Positions 33,746-44,380 of a stretch of 64,000 nt of DNA are shown here, piece by piece. The stretch is from the NCBI GenBank assembly GCA_948567375.1, contig OX419759.1, positions 8,834,744 through 8,898,743 of the forward strand. Direction: 5' to 3'. The stretch comes from Lunularia cruciata. Lineage: Eukaryota > Streptophyta > Marchantiopsida > Lunulariales > Lunulariaceae. Position numbers and translations under genes: made by a program. Position 1 is the stretch's first letter. Every line of letters starts with the position of its first letter. The notes beneath the pieces were generated by a model. That model was not told the DNA's origin and made no database searches. It was given only the letters and a program-made list of their open reading frames with translations.

Positions 33746-34990
33746 AGTCTTCCAAAAGCAACGTTGCATTAGCCCACCAATAGCTTTGGTTATGAAGGAG
33801 GAGATTGATAAGCTCAAGGAGGCTAGATTTATCCTTGAGGTGGAGAATTCAAAAAGGGTGTCTCTAATTGTCATTGTGAAGAAAAAGAATGGCAAGCTTC
33901 GAGTATGTGTGGATTACAAGAAGCTCAATGTTGTTACCAAGAAGGACTACTACCCGTTACCATTCATTAATGAGATCTTGGAGGAGGTTGCATGTCATGA
34001 GAGGTATATTTTTGGAGATGGTTATAGTGGATATAACCAAATCAAGATTGCACTAGAGAATCAATAACTCACCACATTCACCACACCTTGGGGACCTTAT
34101 GCTTTCAAGGTCATGCCTTTTGGGCTTTGTAATGCTCCAGCCACATTCCACTGATTCATGAACAAGGTATTTGAACCTTTCATTGTGAACTTTGTGAGAG
34201 ACTTCATTGATGACTTTTGTGTCTATGGGAGCAAGGACAAGCACTTTGAGCACCTAATCAAAGTCTTGCAATACTTGGATGAGGCAAATGCATCACTCAA
34301 CCTAGAGAAGTGCATTTTTGGATATGAAGAAGATCTACTTTTGGGGCACATCATCTCCAAGGATGAAAAAGTAGTGATCCTAAGAAGGTGAAGAAAATCT
34401 CAAACCTTCCATTCCCTTCAAGCTTGACAAAGTAACACCAATTCTTATAGATGGTTGGGTACTATAGGAGGTTCATCTTCTTATTTTACAACAAGGCTTA
34501 TGCATTGAACATCTACATGAAGAAGAGTATAGATAACATGGTGATTTTGGAGGACAAGGAGGCTCTAAAAGCTTTTGAGGAGCTCAAGCAATCCCTTGTT
34601 GTAGCTCCAAGTCTTGCTAAACATGATTGGAGTAAACTTGTCATCCTCTACACTAGTGCTTCTAATGTAGATGTAGGATGCACTCTTAGTCAATGAGACC
34701 AAGATGGACATGATCATCCAATAGCTTATGCTAGTAGGCAGATGGTTTGAGCAGAAAAGAACAATTTGTCACGAATAGAGAAGGGTTGATAGTGATCTTT
34801 GGTCTCAAGAAGTTTAGACATTACTTGATTGGAAGGAAAACCACCATTGTCATAGATCACAAGGCTTTAAATTACATCTTCAACAAGTCTAATGTGGAAG
34901 GGAGGCTAGCAAGCTAGATGATACTCTTGTCTGAGTATGACTACACCATTGAGGATAGGCCAAGAAAGAAATATGCAAATGTTGATTTGT
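33746..34990 (+). pseudogene. B2 reverse transcriptase and RNase H
   Basis: Resumes the B2 pol after the nest, first 'QKQRCISPPIALVMKEEIDKL'. RT is open 33732-34067 ('VDYKKLNVVTKKDYYPLPF'). Stops follow at about 34066 and 34155. The catalytic F-I-D-D-F is intact at about 34207-34221. RNase H lies from about 34440 to 34990 with frameshifts. It aligns residue by residue with B1 but has independent stops. Confidence 0.78.
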
Positions 34991-35024
34991 TATCTAGGGC
35001 CTATGATTATGGTAAGATGAGCCA

Positions 35025-36360
35025 ATGGATGATTCCTTCTCAAATGAGGAGCTCATGACAATCTCAACCACTCAAGAGGTTCCAATTGAGTACAAGGAGA
35101 TTGTGGATTTTGTGACAAGAGGTAACTTTCTAAAAAAGATGCATGCTAGGGAGAGAAAGGCCCTTGCAGTAAGATCTAGACCTTACACAATGGTGGAGGA
35201 TATTCTTTTTCACCAAGAAGAAGATGGTCTACTTCAAAGAGCAGTGAGGAAGGAGTAGTTTATCCTACTCATAAAGGAGTTTTATGAAGGTTTAGTGTGT
35301 GGCGGACACTTTGCAGGAAAGGTGACTGTTTCCAAGATTCTAGATGTAGGTTACCATTAGAGAAGGATTTGCAAGGATAGTCTTCATTATTGCAAAACTT
35401 TTCATGTTTGTCAAGCTTTTGCTAGAAAATCTACTTCCACTCCACCACTTAGATCAATTCCATTGATAGTACCTTTTGAGAAGTGGAGAATTGATTTTAT
35501 AAGTCCTCTCAATATAACCCCAAGGAACAATTGGTACATTGTGGTAGTTATTGATTACCTTACCAAGTAGGTTGAGGTTAGACCATTGAGGGACAAGAAT
35601 GAAGATGAAGTTGGTAGATTTCTTTATAAACGCATTACCACTAGGTTTGGATGCCCTTTGGAGTTGGTTTTTGATAGAGGAGGAGAGTTTACAAGAAGCA
35701 TCACTACAACCATGCTACAACATTTCTCTATCACACATAGAGTAACTACATTCTATAAGCCAAATTCCAATGGCTTGGTAGAGAGAACCAATCAGACCTT
35801 GTCCATGATGTTGGCCAAAGATGCAGAAATAGAGGGGGCTAAACATCATTGGGGTAAGAGGATTCATGCAGTTTTGTGGGAGTATAGGACAACCATGAAG
35901 ACTTCCAGCGGATATTCTCCATTTCAATTGGTATATGGTATTGAGTCTACCTTACCTATTCACTTTGATCTTCCTAACTTTCAAAGCATTCATAAGAGAT
36001 TGAAGAAAGCACACAGAGGTGATGCAAAGAAGTCAAGGAAGGATAAACTCATGGAATTGGAAGAGGCAAGAGCAGTTGCTATGGTTCAAGTAGAGCAAGC
36101 ACAAAGGAAACAAAAGGAAAGCTATGACAGAGGTAAGGCAAGAAGAAGGTGGAGCCTTTCAAAGAAGGTGATTGGGTAATGTTGTTTGATTTTATTTGAT
36201 TCAAGAGAGTGCAAAAGAAGTTTTTGCCTAAGTACTTTAGACTTTTCATAGTGGAGAAGGTGTGCGGCAATTATACCTATTATCTCAAGGAGTTAGGAGG
36301 AAGACAATTTGATAAGATTAACCATGATAAGTTGAAGATGTATCATAGAAGGTAGAGAAA
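35025..36360 (+). pseudogene. B2 integrase
   Basis: Linker 35025-35258, decayed HHCC (about 35280-35420), then a long open stretch 35586-36179 with the core 'VFDRGGEFTRS' and 'NGLVERTNQTLSMM', i.e. the second Asp and the Glu of D,D-35-E are present. The first Asp lies in 'IDYLTK' (about 35550), just before a TAG at a Trp codon (35568-35570). The C-terminus fades before the purine tract GTCCGGGGGTAAA at 36391-36403. Confidence 0.75.
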
Positions 36361-36403
36361 CCTTCACTTTGAGGACAAAGTGAAAACTTAGTCCGGGGGT
36401 AAA

Positions 36404-36589
36404 TGTAATATCCATTTGTGCATGTGTGTGGTATTATGATATTTAGCTTAGTATTACAAATACTTGAGAGATATTATTTATATAAAGATAAAGAATGGCT
36501 ATAAATTAGTCATGATTAGTTAAAGTTAGTCATAACTAAGATAGTAGGTACCTTACTTTAGAAGAAGTCAAAAAAATGAGCACCATTAT
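36404..36589 (+). repeat. B2 3' LTR, first 186 bases only
   Basis: TGTAATATCCATTTGTGC.. matches the B1 LTRs up to 'gagcaccattat', where the C element LTR begins. The rest of the LTR is not found on the other side of the C element. Confidence 0.8.
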
Positions 36590-37004
36590 TGTAAAAGACC
36601 AAATCTAAGGAGAGAAATAGGAGAATGGAAACTCACATTGGGACACTTGAATGAGGGAAAACTCCGAATGCCTAGCATGAGCTTTGGCTTTGGTATTTAT
36701 AGGTAGCATACAAGGCCTTTGAGAAGCTTTTCAAGAAGCTTCCTCAAGCCGCTTTCTTAGAGTGCAAGCCAAGTTAACTAGGAAGCTTCTCAAGAAGTTT
36801 CCTTCTAGAAGCCACCTACTTGGCATGCAAGCTAAGCTAGTTGGAACCTTTTAGAAGCTTCCTTCTAGAAGTTACTTACTTGAGATGCAAGCTAAGCTAG
36901 CCGGGAAGCTTCCCAAGAAGCTTCCGGAATATTCTAGGCTAATTTGTCTTATGTGCTACTTTGTAAGCCCGACTAACTTTGTTGCTAAACTCCATATTGT
37001 TACA
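36590..37004 (-). repeat. family C 3' LTR with heat-shock-like elements
   Basis: TGTAAAAGACC..ATTGTTACA, 415 bp. On the sense strand it has GAAGCTTC-type repeats, a perfect three-unit heat-shock element (GAATATTCCGGAA, 36922-36934) and TATAAATA (36694-36701). The purine tract (GCAGCGGGGGAATA on the minus strand, 37005-37018) precedes it. Confidence 0.85.
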
Positions 37005-37100
37005 TATTCCCCCGCTGCTAGTTGGTGACATCCTCATCATCAGTGAAGCTTCAAATTCTTGGATGGCTGTCTGTGCATTTTGGAGATGAGAAAGAGGTTC

Positions 37101-37340
37101 CTATGTGGCATCATGAAGGGGATACCCTTTCCAAAGGACCCTGTACTCCGTATGTTGGCGACGGCCTCGTTGAATATGGTGACATGCAAGGATATGATCA
37201 ACTTCGTACTCCTCATGATCATTGATAGGGATTGGAAGAGGGGGAGGTTGGACTCGAGAGGAGAAGGAAGAGGGGTTAGGAACAAAGGGTTTCAACTTGG
37301 AAACATGAAAGACAGGATGGAGACGCATGTGACAAGGCAA
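37101..37340 (-). pseudogene. family C integrase C-terminus and chromodomain
   Basis: On the minus strand: HPVFHVSKLKPF (the conserved integrase tail), then a chromodomain starting EEYEVDHILA and continuing TEYRVLWKGYPLHDAT. A TAG replaces the conserved Trp of the following W-E-P motif (TGG to TAG). Chromodomains direct chromovirus integration to particular histone-marked chromatin. This identifies family C as a chromovirus. Confidence 0.85.
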
Positions 37341-37456
37341 GGCAAGTCAATAAGCAATAGGAGAGACAATGTGGGTGATATCAAAGGGTCCTCTCCAATT
37401 AGAGGCAAGTTTACAAACTTGGGTATCAAGTGGGAGAGGGAGGTTACTAGAGGATA

Positions 37457-38270
37457 TCATGACTTTATCATCGACTTCAAAGGTGAGATCACAATGATGG
37501 TGGTATGTATATTGTTTTTGGTGATTTTGAGCAACAAGGAGGTGAGACTTGGCTTGTTGGAGAGATTGGGATATAGTGGCCAAGAATGTGGAAGTATGAG
37601 GAACCTAAGATGGAGAGGGAGCAAGAAGAGAATCTGGAACAAGCGGATCTTGGCCAAAATTGAGAAAGAAAGGAGAAAATCTGGTGCTTGCCTGTTGGAA
37701 TTATTGTAGTCAAATTTTGTAGCTGCAAGACATTCTTCCCAATTGGTATGGTAGACATTGACAAAGGCACGTAACATATCTTCCAATGTACGATTTGCAC
37801 GTTCGGTTTGTCCATCAGTTTGAGGATGATAGGCCATGGACAAAGCAAGCTTGGTGCCGAGTATCTGGAAGAGTGCTTGCCAAAACTTCCCGGTAAATCA
37901 AGGATCATGGTCAGAGATGAGTACACGTGGCATCCCATGATGCTTGAAGACATTGTTGAAGTAGATTTATGCTAAGGTTGGAGCATCCACAGTATCACAG
38001 GTTGGTGCCAAGTGGATTTGCTTACTAAGCTTATCCACAAACACCACAATTGCTATGTCTCCTTGTTTTGTATTTGGCAAGGATGTGATGAGATCTAAGC
38101 TCACATGCTCCCAGCAAGCAGATAGAACGACGAGTGGTTGAAGGAGTTTACTTGTCTTTTGGTTGTTGGCCTTGTTACATTGGCAGCTCTCACACGATCA
38201 AACAAATTCTTGAACATCTTGTGTCATGTTGGGCTACCACCATTGACATTGGAGGGTACTCAAGGTCTTG
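37457..38270 (-). pseudogene. family C integrase core and zinc domain
   Basis: 'MAYHPQTDGQTERANRTLEDML' (37843 downward) carries the Glu of D,D-35-E. The second Asp region lies in 37953-37860 in another frame. Upstream, the Cys pair of the HHCC domain and linker are spread over frames to about 38270. Several stops and frame changes. Confidence 0.7.
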
Positions 38271-39724
38271 TCCACACCCATGTGACCCCTGATGGGTAAA
38301 TCATTGGCTTCTTGAAGGCGCACAAGTCAAAGATCACCTTTAGTTGGAACATAGATCCGGTCCTCATGGAATAAAAGGCCCTCCTTAATGGAGAAGGTGT
38401 TGTACTCCTTATCACATGCCGTAAGGTGACCCTGTACCATTTGGAAGAAGGGATCTTGGTGTAGAGCTGACTAAAACTTGTTTTGGATGTTGGAGTCAAC
38501 TAACACCGTTGAAATTGCCACTATGATGAGAGGAAGAGACTTCAAATCAGGTCGTCGTGATAAAGCGTCCAGGATGACATGGAACCGACCTGGTTTGTAC
38601 TCAAGTTTGATGTCATACAGTTGGAGTTGTTCCTCCCATCAATGATGTTGACTCTTCATGTGTTCCAAGTGTAAGGTCTACAACAACGGTTTGTGATTAG
38701 TTTGCATGATCACTTGTTTCTCCAAGAGGTAATGCCTCCATACCTTGGTGGCGTATACCATTGCAAGTTGTTCTCAATCTTGTGCAGAGTAGTTTAATTC
38801 AGCCGTATTGAGTCGGCAAGACACAAAGGCAATGGGATGGAGTCCATCTAGGAATTCTTGTTGCAACACGGCTCCAATTGCAAAGTTAAAAGCATCAAAA
38901 TCAACTACACAGGGTAGTTGAGGATCATATGGTTGAAGAATGGGTCTTGAAGACACCATATACTTCTAGAATGCTTCTTCATGTTTGGTGGTCCATTGGA
39001 AGCTCAAGTTCTTTCCCAAGAGGTCAGTCAATGGTGCAGCTACATGAGCATAATAATGGATGAACCGTCGGTAAAAACTGGCCAATTCATTGAATGCCCG
39101 TACTTTTGTAGCATCCTTTGGGGTAGACCAATTAGTAATGGCCTTGATCTTCTCTTCTTCCATCTTGATCCCCCCTGATGAGATCTTATGACCCAAGAAG
39201 GTAACCTCCTTCTGCCAAAAGGCACACTTTGACTTCTTGCAGTAAAATTTCCATTATCATAGTTGTCATAAGACTTCTCGCACATGATTGACGTGTTTTG
39301 CCTCTATCTTACTATAAATTAAGATATCATCCAAGAACACCACCACGGACCGATCCAATAGTCCATCCAACACCCAATGCATCTGATCCATGAAGACTGC
39401 AGGAGCATTAGTGAGTCCTAAAGGTAGAACTCTCCACTCAAAATGCCCATACCTTGTACAAAAGGCAGTCTTTTGCACATCCTTTCTCTCAATAGGAATT
39501 TGCCAATAGCCGCTACGAAGATCCAACTTGGAAAAGTAGTGTGCTCCACTTAGATGATCAAGTAAGTCATTGATCCGAGGCAAGGGATATTCATTCTTCA
39601 CGGTTTGCTTATTGAGCCCACGATAATCAATACAGAAACAAAGTCCTCCATCCTTCTTTGGAACAAATACTACCGGTGCTCCCCAAGGAGAGGTACTATG
39701 TTGTGTGAAGTCCTTATCCAACAA
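38271..39724 (-). pseudogene. family C reverse transcriptase and RNase H
   Basis: 39724-39266 is an uninterrupted RT segment: '[17 protein letters not shown]', '[21 protein letters not shown]', '[13 protein letters not shown]', '[17 protein letters not shown]', catalytic F-L-D-D. RT thumb/connection at 39196-38966 ('GHKISSGGIKM', 'FYRRFIHYYA'). RNase H starts at 38959 ('VVDFDAFNFAIGAVL', 'NYSAQD'). The remainder to 38271 includes the integrase linker ('FHEDRIYVPTKGDL'-like in decayed form). Catalytic RT residues appear intact. Confidence 0.8.
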
Positions 39725-39961
39725 CTCTATAAGTGTTGTTCACAACTCCTCCAACTCCTTTGGTGAGAGCCAATAGATTGGTCTATTCATTGGAGTACTT
39801 CCTGGCAATAACTCAATCTTGAGGGGCATACCTCAATTGGAGGGTAATCCCTTTGGCAGATCATCCGGAAACACTTCCGCAAACTCCTTAACTATCCAAT
39901 CAACCATTGTTTGATGAGGCTCTTGGTCCTCCACAGATTGGTCTTGTGCAATCAGCTTGAT

Positions 39962-40510
39962 CTACACCACAAATATAGACTTATCTTCCTCCAAAGCTTG
40001 CTCTATGATTGCTTTACTTACAAACTTCCCTTCTAGGGACTCATCTCTCTTCCAAGCTTGCTCCATGGTTGCCTTCTTGGCAAACTTCCCATCTTGGGAC
40101 TCCACTTCCTTCAAGGTTTGCTTTGTGGTTACCTTCTCAACAAACTTCTCATTTTGGGACTGACTATTCTTAGGTGTTTTACTCAGAGGTGCCAGACAAC
40201 CTAATTGGAAATTCCTACCTTGGTGTTGTACTTGAATTTGGCATCGGGTCCAATCAAATTGAACCTTATGACGTTCAAGCCAAGGTAGACCCAGAATGAT
40301 ATCATAGTGTAGAGGTGCCATTACAAACCTCATACATTCCAAATACTCCTTCCCAATCTTGAAGGTAACATGATGCAAGGTGCGGAATGCAGAACCCTTT
40401 CTACCATCCGCCATCATCAAACTACTTCCAATCACTGCCTTGATAGGAATACCCAATTCCTTTGCTACTTGCATAGACATGCAATTCTTTGAACTTCCAA
40501 AATCAACCAA
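39962..40510 (-). pseudogene. family C aspartic protease and linker
   Basis: Open for 182 codons. The retropepsin loop reads V-D-F-G-S-S (usual D-S-G-A/S), then 'VAKELGIPI', and the C-terminal strand 'YDIILGLPWLERH'. Low-complexity repeats (K-F-V/A-K-K/S-A-T/I) follow before RT. The Ser-to-Phe change in the active-site triad would abolish or impair catalysis. Confidence 0.72.
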
Positions 40511-40599
40511 AATCCTACAACCAATCAGATATCATACCTTGCAAGTGAAGCAGTCGAGCCTTCAATCCCATTGGAACTAATCAAGCTCCCAATAGGCGG

Positions 40600-41533
40600 C
40601 TCAAAATCTCCTACTAGGATTCCTTGTTTCCTTGATCATTCCGCTCCACAACCTCCACTTGGGCAACTTGTCAAGGTCGTCCATTCTTGAGTGGACATTC
40701 AGCAATGCGATGCTCCAACTAGCGGCAATAAAAACAACCACCATTTTGTTGCAATTTCTCCCTATCTGCCGTGCCAAGGGGTCTTCGTTGAATTGGATCA
40801 ATCTCCATTGGTGATGGCTCCTCCACTTCTGTGTAGTGTATTGGTAGGCTTTGTGGAGGTCAAGGTCAAGACCAAGTTCTTGCCACCAAGGAATCAAAAC
40901 ATTTGGCCAACTGCATGGCTTCCTCCAAGTATTGTGGCTCTTGCATGGTTACCTCTAATTTGGTCCTCGTCTTCAAGCCCCTCACAAATCGATCTAGAGC
41001 TTCACCTTCCAATATATCTAGAATTTGCATGATGATATTTTGGAACTGCGTGATGTAACTTCTTACAAAGCCAATCTGTTTCAACTCTGCCAACTTATCC
41101 CATGCAGCTCGTGTGGCATTTATAGCTTGGAACCGACTAATTATTGTGCTTTTGAATTCTACCCATGTCAAGATTGGTACAACCATTTGTCATTTGGCTT
41201 GCTCCACTCGGAATCTCCACCATAGCTTTGCTACTCCATCCAATTGGCTAGAAGCCAAGAGAATTTGTTTTTGCTTGTCTTGTAGATTGGTAGCTTCAAA
41301 ATAACGTTTACAATCAAACACAAAATTATCCAATGCACCCAAGAGATTCTTGCCTTCAAATACCTTGGGTTTAGGGAATCTGATCCGATCTTCTCCTTCT
41401 CGAATGGGTACTCTCTCCACCTACTCTTGTCATTGAAGATCTCGTTCATCCAACAATCGAGTAAGGTGCTCGATTTGTTGTTGCATAGCAAGGATAACAT
41501 CAAGTATTGCCACCATGGTTGCTCCTCTATCAC
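40600..41533 (-). pseudogene. family C gag with broken zinc knuckle
   Basis: Gag: 'FPKPKVFEGKNLLGALDNFVFDCKRYFEATNL' (41420-41190), then in another frame 'TWVEFKSTIISRFQAINATRAAWDKLAELKQ' and 'QYLEEAMQLAKCFDSL' (41186-40866). The zinc knuckle at about 40770-40710 reads C-F-Y-C-R-stop-L-E-H-R-I-A-E-C, so a TAG (from CAG by a C-to-T change) falls inside an otherwise intact CX2CX4HX4C. Confidence 0.75.
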
Positions 41534-41783
41534 ACCACTCCCAATCTATCTAATTTATCAACACATAGAAACAGCATGTCCATTGTTCTCCATAAGTTAC
41601 AACCAGAAGCACCAAGGGTTCCTCAGATATGGTGATCATATGCTGAAAATCTTGTCCAAAGTGCGAGGTAATGAATTGTGTGAAATGATGCTTTGGTAGT
41701 ATTTGGATGCAAAAATTCCAATGGTTTGGTGGAAGTGGATTTGGTGGTCCATAAATTCCATAAATTCCATCCATCCCATTCTT

Positions 41784-41795
41784 GCTTTGATACCA
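41784..41795 (-). other. family C primer-binding site, initiator tRNA-Met type
   Basis: Minus strand TGGTATCAAAGC, one base from the LTR end; one mismatch (A for G) to the standard TGGTATCAGAGC. Confidence 0.85.
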
Positions 41796-41900
41796 ATGTA
41801 AAAGACCGAATTCAAGGAGAGAAATAGGAGAATGGAAACTCACATTGGGACACTTGAATGAGGGAAAACTTTGAATGCCTAGCATGAGCTTTGGCTTTGG

Positions 41901-41908
41901 TATTTATA
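41901..41908 (-). promoter_or_regulatory. family C LTR TATA box
   Basis: TATAAATA on the minus strand, conserved in the 3' LTR (36694-36701) and in the solo LTR (50250-50257, plus strand). It sits directly downstream of the GAA/TTC array. Confidence 0.8.
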
Positions 41909-41928
41909 AGTAGCATACAAGGCCTTTG

Positions 41929-42152
41929 AGAAGCTTCTCAAGAAGCTTCTTCAAGCCGCTTTCTTAGAGTGCAAGCCAAGTTAACTAGGAAGCTTCTCAA
42001 GAAGCTTCCTTTTAGAAACCGTCTACTTGGCATGCAAGCTAAGCTAGTTGGAAGCTTCTAGAAGCTTCCTTCTAGAAGCTACTTACTTGAAGTGCAAGCT
42101 AAGCTAGCCGGGAAGCTTCCCAAGAAGCTTCCTAGATACTTCTGGAATATTC
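41929..42152 (-). promoter_or_regulatory. heat-shock-element array in the family C 5' LTR
   Basis: Perfect alternating GAA/TTC units with two-base spacing: GAAGCTTCTAGAAGCTTC at 42051-42068 (four units) and TTCTGGAATATTC at 42140-42152 (three units). Pairs GAAGCTTC..GAAGCTTC also occur at about 41931-41950, 41989-42008 and 42112-42131. nGAAnnTTCnnGAAn is the binding site of heat-shock transcription factors. They lie 30-250 bases upstream of the TATA box in sense orientation, a typical enhancer position. Confidence 0.7.
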
Positions 42153-42222
42153 TAGGCTAATTTGTCTTATGTGCTACTTCGTAAGCCCAACTAACTTCGT
42201 TGCTAAACTCCATATTGTTACA

Positions 42223-42850
42223 CTTTGGCTCCAAATTTAGCAACACTTCCGCACACAATCACTCCTAGGGAAATCAAAACTACAATCAAGGACCCATGAT
42301 CCATCGAGCTTGGAGATACCACCACCACCCTTAGTTCTTGCACCCAATTTCTCCCTAACTCTCACTTCTCTATTGTAATCAGTTCAATTACACAACTCAA
42401 ATCAATCACTCAATCAAATTAGTACTTGATCTATCACTCAATAATCTGCCAACAATTGGGCCCTAATTACAATCAAGCCACACCCACTCTAACTAAAAGT
42501 GACACTTGTCGGCTTTATGTCCACTCTAGCCAGGAACTCAAAGGCTCAACGACAAAGAAGTGAGCTCTTTGGAGATGCATTCCCAAGGTATACTTCTAAT
42601 TTTGACCTAGGTCTCACACCAACTGCCCAGTTGACTGCACTCCTAAGGTATACTCTTGATTTTGACCTAGGTCTCACACCAATGGTCCTGCTAATGGCAT
42701 ACCCAACGGTACAAACGGTGCAAGTGACGGTGGGCCCCACCATGTAATCAGTACCTTGAACATGAAATCTGACCGTCGGAAAGTAGTCTATGAGTGATTG
42801 CCAAAATACCTCTAACTATTATCATTGTAACTCCAGTGGTTGAGTAATCT
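42223..42850. repeat. family D repeat, partial copy with a 60-bp tandem duplication
   Basis: From about 42366 it matches the other D copies ('cacaactcaaatcaatcactc', 'caattgggcc', 'gtccactctagcc', 'aaggctcaac'). A 60-base unit containing 'aaggtatact..ttttgacctaggtctcacaccaa' is duplicated at 42577-42636 and 42637-42696. 42223-42365 matches nothing else here. Confidence 0.6.
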
Positions 42851-43739
42851 AGATGTGAAGCTATAAATGACATGATAATAGTCAAGGTGTCAAAGCATAG
42901 AGTATAGGTCCACTTTAGGTATTCCTCCTCACCTCCAACTTCCAAAGGGGTGTATCACATCTAAAAATAGCCTATGTATTCTTGGAGTGCAAGTAGGATC
43001 CAAGGATACCTAGATGTAGCCATTGTAGAGGATATTCTTCATTTGGATGACCTCCCTTTGTTAGGTGATCTACAAGTGGTATTTGGTATACTATCTTCTA
43101 GTATTGCCTATAAAGAGTATATATTTTTCTTGGAGGGAATGTTGGTATGCTTTGCATACAACACCCGTCAATGCAGACTTATACTTGGTCTAATATGATC
43201 ATGTGATCATAGTAGATACTAGTTATGGACCATACATGTGATGCAAGGTTTGAAGGAGTGATCACCCATCCTCTTGGATGGGCGGTGAGTGGAGCAACAT
43301 CATGCAAGGTCTCTAAGTATAGGGGTATGCAGCGATGTTACTTCTTTATTCTTCTAGCCTTTGAGTCACTGGAGCGATAGACATGGCATTTGACACATTT
43401 GTCAAGGAGTGCATGACAACATATCATTCTAGACATCAAAGTATGGTATCATTCTCACTTCCATATTTTATAACATATTTTAGATAGCTCCTGTCCATTA
43501 CTCTACTGCAAGCATGGATTGGTGTAATCTATGAGAGAGCAATCACATTAGGTGATGTTTCTTTGGGTGTTCCAATTATTTATAGTCCATTCAACTTGCA
43601 TAGCTTTGATATCTTAGAGGTGTAGATGGAGATCCCTCTTTTGGATACTATTGGGACTTAGCCCCACTTTTACCACCTATGTCTTTTCCTTGTAAGGCTT
43701 GATGGAGTCATCCCATTCTTCTTGTCATCACTCGCGTTT
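42851..43739. other. no gene recognised
   Basis: AT-rich, stop-rich sequence. The short open frame at 42974-43198 has no recognisable motif. No LTR or family sequence was matched. Confidence 0.5.
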
Positions 43740-44279
43740 GGAAACGAAAGTTCTTTCAAATAAAGCCTCCGTTTGCCATCTCAGAGCGTGGCGGCATTAA
43801 GCTTAGTTGGCAGCTCAAACCGGGGGTGGTCATTGTTGGTCCTCGCTCCGTTGTTTGCCACGTAGTGAGCCGGCGGTTCCGTTCCAAGTGGTCAAACTTA
43901 GGCTGGTCACCGGCGGTCCCCACTCTTATGTTTGCCACCTCAGTGCGCGATGCCATTTGAGCTTAGTTGAAGGGTGTGACTCTCTGCTCTACTCCCAAGT
44001 CCTTCGCTACGCCAGATGACCAGATGCGTCCTTCGTGTCTTCATCAACCTGTCCGTCCTCATCAGACTGTTCTGTGTATAGGTCTTCCTTCTCCTCGCCA
44101 TGTCCCTTCGTTGCTATTTGTTTTGCTCGGGAGTGGAGAGGTTCATTCAAAAGAGGATGGTCGTAATCTTTTCTATGGGTCTCGAACCCATCCATCGAAG
44201 GTTTACTTGGAGGTTATCAGATGAAGTCTTTCTGAAAGAAAGTACAATTCTACGGACGAGTAGTCCTTCGTTATCGCTT
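43740..44279 (+). promoter_or_regulatory. CpG-rich upstream region of the P450 gene with short tandem repeats
   Basis: Composition changes here from AT-rich repeat DNA to CpG-rich DNA. TTTGCCA recurs at 43772, 43854 and 43931, each within an imperfect ~80-base repeat that also contains GGTGGTCA/GGCTGGTCA and GGCGGT/GGTCC blocks. AGCTTAGTTG occurs at 43800 and 43960. A CACGTA core lies at 43860. No factor can be assigned. Confidence 0.45.
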
Positions 44280-44280
44280 C

Positions 44281-44287
44281 TATATAT
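44281..44287 (+). promoter_or_regulatory. TATA box of the P450 gene
   Basis: CTATATATG, about 94 bases before the chosen ATG, suggesting a 5' leader of roughly 60 bases. There is no competing TATA sequence nearer the start. Confidence 0.6.
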
Positions 44288-44380
44288 GTTCTAGTATTTG
44301 AGCCCGTTTAGGGCTTGGCACTGACTCAATTCGGAGACTGCGGAGTCTACATCAATTTCTCCAGACAAAGTTTTCCAAAC

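Larger units (their letters stand above)
20439..36589 (+). mobile_element. family B element B2 (host of the nested insertions)
   Basis: Ty3/gypsy element on the plus strand. Its own sequence is 20439-23273 (ORF1, gag, protease) and 33746-36589 (RT, RNase H, integrase, start of the 3' LTR). The two parts join in register when compared with B1, which continues without interruption from 29101. The 5' LTR and leader are lost to the A LTR ending at 20438. The 3' LTR is cut at 36589 by the C element. The 10-kb interruption 23274-33740 is a nest of three further insertions. Confidence 0.85.
36590..42222 (-). mobile_element. family C chromovirus, full length, decayed
   Basis: 5.6-kb Ty3/gypsy element on the minus strand with two LTRs (41797-42222 is the 5' LTR, 36590-37004 the 3' LTR; roughly 5-6 per cent different by eye, mostly transitions). 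It has an initiator-Met PBS, gag, protease, RT, RNase H, integrase and chromodomain. Outer flanks ATTAT and CTTTG do not match, and the B2 LTR it interrupts does not resume at 42223. The right flank was therefore changed by deletion or recombination, or the two LTRs derive from different insertions. Confidence 0.85.
41797..42222 (-). repeat. family C 5' LTR with U3 repeats
   Basis: TGTAAAAGACC..ATTGTTACA, 426 bp. On the sense (minus) strand U3 contains about three and a half tandem ~60-base repeats, each starting GGAAGCTTC and including TTAGCTTGCA, upstream of TATAAATA. About 105 bases of transcribed LTR follow the TATA box. Confidence 0.85.

Noticed and set aside
37059-37709. Plus-strand open frame of 216 codons
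   Set aside because: Antisense to the family C integrase and chromodomain, which have clear motifs on the minus strand.
44315-44380. Upstream extension of P450 exon 1 by 22 codons
   Set aside because: It begins at a non-ATG codon and would put a non-hydrophobic stretch before the membrane anchor; ATG 44381 gives the normal P450 N-terminus.
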